Shown piece after piece: positions 10,311 to 15,073 of a DNA stretch of 15,073 nucleotides. The DNA comes from Larix sibirica. Lineage: Eukaryota > Streptophyta > Pinopsida > Pinales > Pinaceae. Under the pieces are notes generated by a model that did not search any database, was not told the DNA's origin, and saw nothing but the letters and a program-made list of their open reading frames with translations. A program made the position numbers and the translations under genes. The stretch is from contig NWUY0304144621.1 of NCBI GenBank assembly GCA_004151065.3, forward strand, positions 1 through 15,073. The letters are read 5' to 3'. Positions within the stretch are counted from its first letter, which is position 1. Each line of letters opens with the position of its first letter.

Positions 10311-10330
10311 CTAACCACAATGGCTATCTT
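10311..10330. repeat. Left target-site duplication of the LINE-type insertion
   Basis: CTAACCACAATGGCTATCTT here is repeated at 11928-11947 with a single G/A difference. A 20 bp duplication is in the usual range for target-primed reverse transcription. Copy A has one related sequence at 7985-8004, the unoccupied site. Confidence 0.9.
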
Positions 10331-10689
10331 TTTTTTTTTTGTAACAGAAACAGGTAATGATATTTTATATTAAAAGGCTTAGGTGAGTACAGTCCAAAAG
10401 TTACAGTAATTTCAAAAATCAAAATTTCTGCCCAGAGTTCAGTAGATTCTTCCCATAAGCCTTCAGCATTATCATTGCACACTGCATACAAAATAGTTCA
10501 GAATTTCTTACAGCTATACTGGTTAACAAACTGCCCTAGTAATAATATTATCCATCTGAAAAACATACAAGTATTACATATTTATGAGAAAACATGGCCA
10601 CTATCGCTTTCATCCCTTAGCTAGTCATTCTGAGCCTGAGCCTGAACCTGGGAACTTGGACCTTCAAGTCTCCCTACTGTAGTCTGTTG

Positions 10690-11310
10690 GATTGTCTCTT
10701 CTTTGATTTCTTTTGTAGCTGTGCAATGCCCAACATGAGACTGGTTGCCTTGGGTGAAACTTGGGATCATATTGAAATGGGTTTATGTTTTGTTGACAAA
10801 CTGTTCTATCTTTCCCCCTTTTTACTTTGGTTTCAAGCCCATCATACTTGTTCTACTGCTCCATATAGTTGTCAATGTTCATATGGTCAATGGACTGTTT
10901 CTTTCCTTCCATATGGGAATTCTTCCTCTTCAACATCTTCTTAATGTTCCTAATTTCACTGAGGGCTTCTCCCACATCCATTCTCCGTTCAGAGGATGAG
11001 CCATCTCTTTCTCATTCAGCTTCAATTAGCATACTCTGTTCCCAGGCTTAAAAATAAAATTACAGAACAGTTTACAGTTTACTAGACTGCTCCCCTACAA
11101 TTTGAACTAAACCAACGATCTGAAACTTCAAACAGAAATTTTCCACGGGTTTGAAAGTAGAGATCTAGCCACTGTGAACTTACCAATTTAGCCTGCCTGA
11201 TTGGAAAACCTGGGTCGGGTCTCCAACTCTTAGTGTTGTGCTCTGTGTCTCTCACAACAGCAGCATTAACAACCCAGTCCACAAAACACAATCTCACCTC
11301 CATTACCGAA
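10690..11310 (-). pseudogene. Unidentified coding-like stretches in the 3' part of the LINE insertion
   Basis: On the minus strand 11303-11082 is open for 73 codons starting MEVRLCFVDWVVNAAVV, and includes a GTAAGT donor-like sequence about two-thirds through the frame. Further on, about 10999-10870 reads EALSEIRNIKKMLKRK, a coiled-coil-like segment, and about 10780-10640 reads a frame ending QVQAQAQND before a stop. None matches a LINE protein I recognise. They may be a 3'-transduced host fragment, a chimeric transcript, or chance frames. Confidence 0.25.
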
Positions 11311-11528
11311 ACCAGAACAGAGAGCCATAATACAAGCTTGAACGCGAGGGAGGATAAGGTGAGGCGGAGCCGAGGGCAATTTCACTTGTCTGTAATGAAC
11401 TCGATGACTCCATACTTAGTGCTTGGTATGCTTAATCACCACTTGGAGAACATGCCTTGATTGCCTCCAAAACTTAGTTAAAGCGATTTTCTTATTTTTT
11501 AAGAAATTCAAACTCAACCTCCGTTGGA

Positions 11529-11927
11529 TCATGGCATCCATCGTTGTTCTGGGGTACCATTGTTGCACACCATCACTCCTTTGTCAAGCTTGTCTTCCTC
11601 GTTAGCTAAGTGATCCGCCATACTATTATTATGTTTCCTTAGGTGCAGAAATTTGACTTCACTAATACCTTGGAGGTTCCAAACAAATCTGTTATATATC
11701 CTGCTTTAAAGCTGCTCTTGTTTCATTGTTTGTTTCCTTGCCTGCTTAATGACTTAGAGAAAATTTCCAAAGATCATAATCTGTTGTTCATAGAGACCTT
11801 TCACAAGTTCCAATCCAAGGTATATGGCATACACTTCGGCTTGATTATTAGTATTACACGGTCTTCAAAAAATTTAATTTCCTCTTTTCCATTGGGGCCA
11901 AAAAAACCTTCTCTGCACCTACCACCC
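11529..11927 (-). pseudogene. LINE ORF2 C-terminal RNase H remnant
   Basis: The frame 11849-11529 reads NNQAEVYAIYLGLELVKG, then IMIFGNFL, then VKFLHLRKHNNSMADHLAN, and ends DKGVMVCNNG...RWMP at a TGA (11531-11529). This is the pattern of the plant RNase H fold: the NNQAE glutamate, a FGDS aspartate here changed to Asn, and the ADxLAN aspartate near the end. Two in-frame TAA stops and a frameshift before NNQAE (about 11850) break it. The part before the shift, GGRCREGFFGPNGK, fits the beginning of the domain. It degraded RNA in the RNA-DNA hybrid in the parent element; this copy is dead. Confidence 0.8.
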
Positions 11928-11947
11928 CTAACCACAATGACTATCTT
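11928..11947. repeat. Right target-site duplication of the LINE-type insertion
   Basis: CTAACCACAATGACTATCTT matches 10311-10330 at 19 of 20 positions. Sequence after it (ATGCAG) continues the copy A alignment at 8005-8010, confirming that this is where the host sequence resumes. Confidence 0.9.
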
Positions 11948-11953
11948 ATGCAG

Positions 11954-12041
11954 GTGCGTTCCAGGGTTTTGATATGGGGTTTATTTGCTCAATTATTTGA
12001 TTGGTGTGTCGCTGAGTAGATCAACCATAGGCATCGACTCT
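11954..12041 (+). other. Candidate noncoding internal exon, copy B
   Basis: Homologous to 8011-8098 and the same length. The acceptor ATGCAG is intact; the donor is GCAAGT instead of GTAAGT. The LINE insertion lies just upstream, so any intron entering this exon would be about 1.6 kb longer than in copy A and carry two branch-point-like CTAAC sites. Confidence 0.35.
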
Positions 12042-12589
12042 GCAAGTTTCATCTATATTCCCAAATGGTCGTCTAATTTTATGTGGTCCTTTGGGTAATG
12101 TTGGCTAGAATTTTGAGTTTTTCTCAAATTTAATCCAATACATGTAATTCTATTATCTAGTTCTGCTATGACGTGCGCTGCCATACTGTGTAACTAGAAG
12201 CTCAATTTGAAATGGGTTCTCACTTTCTATTCAATATTGTAATTAATTTAGCTAAACTGCAGCTGAGCACTGATTAAGATTTCTATAAATACAAGTCTAT
12301 GGGTCTGTACATATTAAATCAGATTTACAATAATTGATTTATTTGAACTCTGTATTGGACTTTGTATGTGCATTATATTGCTGCATTTTCTCAAAATCAG
12401 TTTTACAGTAATTGACTTCTTTGATAATTTTAACTGTGTAGCAGAATTTGGATGTGCACTATTTGCTTCATTTTCTCCCCCAAATCCTCTATTGGTTGGG
12501 AGTTCAATTGCTTTCATTTTCAAAAATAAAGGGGCCTTCCAACCATTGTGGGTTGATTTTGCCACTGACTTCCAGCAAGCAGTCATACT

Positions 12590-13212
12590 CATATGGTTAA
12601 GGCAACTTTATATCATGGAAAAATAAGAACATATATGTTGAGTTTTTGAAAATACCTATCTTGGGGAAATCCCTTGAGCACTTCCCCTCATTCCTAGGAT
12701 GGTACCCATGGTAAATTGGATTTTTCATGGTGCCCAGGTGGGGAGCAATCTTCCTCCCAGCTACTCGAGTTATTCCCAATTGATAAATAGATGTAACAAG
12801 TCACTATTTTATTGTTTATTTATGTTTTCTTCATGGGATCCCCCTTCCTTGGCATATTTGGAAGGAAGTCTGCTCAACTGCCAGCCACATTAGTGTTTGG
12901 TACCTCAATGGTCTTGATTTGATTGGACTTGTGATTTGGCTTTGTCAACATGATGCCTTCGGTGGATGGTTCAACTGATCGATTTAACCCTTGGGGTGAT
13001 AAATTTTCTTGAACCATGGTAAATACTAAATAGATTCTGTACCTAAGTTGCATGAAACGTGGAAACGCTTACAAGTTTTGGAAATGAGAATGCTTGGAAA
13101 TGTGACCCCCCCCAAATGGGTACGTCAAGGGAAATGCGGTATAAATAGTTTTATATATAGTTTTTTTTAATAACACATTATCTCACAATACAATATTAAG
13201 GAAAGGTTAATT
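12590..13212. other. Intergenic stretch, nothing recognised
   Basis: No supported gene. Short frames on both strands at 12597-12893 show no motif. A few bases near 12964 still align with copy A. A TATAAATAG occurs at 13140-13148 without other promoter evidence. Confidence 0.45.
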
Positions 13213-13986
13213 TGTAGGTCGGTTTGAAAATGATTTAGAGGTTATTGTTTTCATTTTCCATAAACTAGGGTTTTTTATATTTCCTATGGATCCCAAGCCG
13301 CTCATGGACCCTTGGAGGTTTCCTAGAAGTTTTGGGGAAGTTTCTGACTGTGAGTTTCTGGTACTGGTACGTGGGCATTTTAGGAGTTTCGTGCAACATA
13401 GTTCTGTACTCTAGAAGAATTCCTATAGGAAACTAAACAAAGGTAAACTTGAGGCCTGCTCAAAACTGCAAGAGTAGGTACAATGAATTTGGACACATGC
13501 ACAATAGTGCCTCAACTGGAGACGATTTGAGGGATGCAAGAATGCATCCTCATTGTGATTCGTGCCTTATTAAATTGAGCTAGGCTACACATGAATTATC
13601 TAAATGATGCATGCAAATTTAAATTAGAAATTTAATGCAACAAATTTACTAAAACAACACCAAAAATAGCATTAACTGCTAAATGAAATCTTAATTGGAA
13701 CTAAATTGAGGATGTCACATGCATGCTTTTGGCATGCGTGCACCCTCTATCTCTCTCCATAAATTCTCCTGCATTCTCATTATTGTTGTATGGAATTGTT
13801 TTAAGGAGGGAAATAGGGAACTGTTGTATGGAACTTTGTTGGAGGAGGGGTGCTGTGCTGTGGTATGGATCTTCAAACCTGTTAAACATGCTTTATAAGT
13901 TTATGTGTACATCCAAGTCTCCTATGTGCATTGTTGACATTAATAGCATTTTGCGATATACATTTAAAGGTGCTAAAAATCCTACA
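13213..13986 (-). repeat. 3' LTR of the copia element (outer end tentative)
   Basis: The inner edge, TGTAGG on the minus strand at 13986, directly follows the polypurine tract. The outer edge is proposed at TGTAGG on the plus strand (13213-13218), which would give the 6 bp terminal inverted repeat TGTAGG...CCTACA typical of LTR tips and a length of 774 bp. Without the second LTR this cannot be verified. Inside lies a short hairpin around CATGCATGC/GCATGCGTG (13719-13740). The plus-strand frame 13723-14082 is a shadow across this LTR. Confidence 0.5.
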
Positions 13987-13997
13987 CTCTCCCCTAC
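13987..13997 (-). other. Polypurine tract of the copia element
   Basis: On the minus strand GTAGGGGAGAG directly precedes the LTR start TGTAGG and begins at the terminal stop of the RNase H remnant. In copia elements the purine tract commonly overlaps or follows the pol stop codon, as here. Confidence 0.75.
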
Positions 13998-14110
13998 AGT
14001 GGAAAGTGTTCTCTACCAAACACAAGACACTTCCTCTATATTTGGAACCTCCCCTCCTCTAGAGGCTTGGTCAAATAGTTGACCACCAGCGAACTTGAAA
14101 AAACATGAAT
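13994..14110 (-). pseudogene. Copia RNase H C-terminal remnant
   Basis: The minus-strand frame starting near 14089 reads LVVNYLTKPLEEGRF, then an in-frame TAG (14036-14038), then RKCLVFGREHFPL and a TAG at 13994-13996. Copia polyproteins end in a segment of the form ADxLTKPLxxxxFxxFRxxLG, which this matches, and the position directly before the polypurine tract is as expected. The catalytic part of RNase H upstream is not recognisable. Confidence 0.75.
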
Positions 14111-14760
14111 GAGAATCGTTGCTTCTATACTTAGAACTTTCTTGAAAATCTTCTTACAAGGAACAATTTATCAACAACCAGCCAATTTCTTTTGTATGTA
14201 TGTCATCTTCATTGGTCAAAATCTTATCAAGCCACATCATGAAGTATTCCAAAGTCCTTGCAATGATGAACTCATTTGTATACATGGCCAAGACAGTGTA
14301 TTAAATCTATGAAATAACAAGTTGAAATCTGCATTAAACTTGGAAAATTCCAACATGAGTACAAACTCATTGATAATGAAATCCAACACTGGTGATGAAT
14401 GCATCAATGCATCTAAAGCAACTTGCTCTTCTTGGGAGAATCATTTGACAATTGGAGTAAGAGTCTCATCAAGGTCATCTCTGTCTTGTTGAGAGAATCT
14501 TTCTTAATATAACAACTTTATCTTGGCACACTTCCATACTCACATTCCTTGTAATCATGGAACTTGTGTACCATCAAACTTAGCCAAACACTATAAATTT
14601 GTCATGCAAGAAATTGAAAGTTCTTAGTTAACTCAAGAACATATAAGACGAAATCTACCTTGAGAACATCACCTAAAGGTTGCTATCTCAAAAGATATGG
14701 AGCCCAATCCCTTCAAGATATGTGGCATCATCACCTAATTCACCTATCTCACATGCATCC
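14111..14760. other. Interior of the copia element without recognised domains
   Basis: No reverse transcriptase YVDD, integrase or GAG-pre-integrase motif is seen on the minus strand. About 14440-14260 stays open on the minus strand (reading LDALMHSSPVLDF) but belongs to no family I recognise. The 96-codon plus-strand frame 14660-14950 is antisense to the protease remnant. Confidence 0.5.
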
Positions 14761-14769
14761 CCCCCTCTT

Positions 14770-15010
14770 GCTATTGAAACATACTAAAGATCTTTTAGTC
14801 ATATGTTTGGAAGCTCCATTGTTTGCAAACCATTTAATGCTTGAAACTATGTTTGTGGAAAGACATGACACACCTTGCAAATTCTTGTTGTTTCTAGTGC
14901 TTACCCTTTCCCTTCTTTCTCTCATGGCATTGAAAAGTGGGCAAAATTGAGCTCATGGGCTAATATTTTATGTCTTTTCCAATAAAAGATTCACAAATTT
15001 CCATTTTTTC
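14770..15010 (-). pseudogene. Copia gag tail and protease remnant
   Basis: The minus-strand frame reads WFANNGASKHMT at 14832-14797, the copia protease signature W-x-x-D-S-G-A-S-x-H-M-T with Asp-Ser changed to Asn-Asn, so the active site is lost. Upstream, FCPLFNAMRERRE (about 14945-14905) and, in another frame, FYWKRHKILAHE (about 14988-14953) look like a broken CCHC zinc knuckle and its basic tail, implying a frameshift inside the knuckle. The domain order gag knuckle then protease is as in intact copia elements. Confidence 0.7.
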
Positions 15011-15073
15011 TAAAACGATTCACCCAAATTCCACAAAAGTATTTTACTCTAAACATCGCCAAAATTGTTTAGA

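Larger units (their letters stand above)
10331..11927 (-). mobile_element. 5'-truncated LINE-type retrotransposon insertion
   Basis: The 1597 bp insert is bounded by a 20 bp target-site duplication and ends on the minus strand in a poly(A) tail, seen as the T run 10329-10340 on the plus strand. Its minus-strand 5' end begins inside an RNase H domain like that at the C terminus of plant L1-type ORF2, so it is 5' truncated, as LINE copies usually are. About 1.2 kb follows the RNase H stop before the tail, which is long for a plant L1 3' UTR and not explained by LINE proteins. Near the tail, GCCTTTTAATATAAAATAT precedes the A run. One mismatch in the duplication suggests it is younger than the A/B duplication, which it interrupts. 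Confidence 0.85.
9675..13000 (+). repeat. Copy B of the duplicated noncoding unit (interrupted by a LINE insertion)
   Basis: The left part (about 9675-10330) matches 7365-8002 and the right part (about 11948-12577) matches 8002-8523. Patchy similarity resumes near 12925-12995 against 8635-8703, for example GATGGTTCAA. The gap between the two parts is the retrotransposon insertion at 10331-11927. A copy-specific 18 bp tandem duplication, CATGCTCTAACATTTAAG then CATGCTCAACATTTAA, lies at about 9708-9740 just upstream of the promoter. The region 12590-12920 has no counterpart in copy A and no recognisable content. Confidence 0.8.
13213..15073 (-). mobile_element. Internally deleted Ty1/copia retrotransposon, running out of the window
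   Basis: Read on the minus strand from the right edge, the order is gag tail and protease motif (about 14950-14797), then roughly 0.7 kb without recognisable domains, then the C-terminal end of RNase H (14089-13994), a polypurine tract and the 3' LTR starting TGTAGGATTT at 13986. A full copia pol carries about 3 kb of integrase, reverse transcriptase and RNase H between protease and LTR, so most of it is deleted. The 5' LTR and most of gag lie beyond 15073 if they survive. Confidence 0.75.

Noticed and set aside
7365-13000. Copies A and B as the two LTRs of one element
   Set aside because: No primer binding site follows copy A, no polypurine tract precedes copy B, no TG...CA ends are evident, and splice-like signals lie inside.
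1-15073. CRISPR array, prokaryotic operon or intact protein-coding gene
   Set aside because: No regularly spaced repeats, no gene-dense layout and no intact frame with family motifs; all recognisable proteins are broken transposon remnants.

Overview
The window looks like intergenic DNA of a land plant with a large, transposon-rich nuclear genome. It is AT-rich, has no intact long reading frame, and carries decayed Ty3/gypsy, Ty1/copia and LINE protein remnants. It also has plant-type promoter motifs (telo-box, TGGGCC, TATA) and plant-like splice motifs. A gymnosperm is possible, but the sequence alone does not decide it. I find no intact protein-coding gene, rRNA, tRNA or CRISPR array, and nothing prokaryotic.

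Layout. (1) 1-1424: no gene recognised, only a short tandem repeat. (2) About 1425-5042: an old, shrunken gypsy-like LTR element on the minus strand. It has a right LTR ending at 5042, a gag zinc-knuckle plus protease remnant with in-frame stops, an unidentified coding-like stretch where reverse transcriptase would be expected, a polypurine tract, and a left LTR whose inner edge is 2192. (3) 5043-7364: no gene; a decayed minus-strand LTR end with a tRNA-Met-type primer-binding-site remnant lies near 6115-6145. (4) About 7365-8710 and about 9675-13000: two diverged copies, in the same orientation, of one noncoding unit. Each has a TATA promoter and a conserved small exon-like block bounded by splice motifs. 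A tRNA-derived SINE-like sequence lies between them on the minus strand. Copy B is interrupted by a 1.6 kb LINE-type insertion (10331-11927, minus strand) with a near-perfect 20 bp target-site duplication; copy A preserves the empty site. (5) About 13213-15073: a minus-strand copia element made of an LTR, polypurine tract, the RNase H C-terminal end, a large internal deletion, and a gag/protease remnant running out of the window.

The gypsy, copia and LINE remnants all lie on the minus strand and all are dead. The most interesting part is the duplicated unit, which could be a pair of spliced noncoding-RNA genes or promoter/5' leader duplicates. Next are the unusual internal content of the gypsy element and the long unexplained 3' part of the LINE insertion. 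All alignments and identity figures are by eye.
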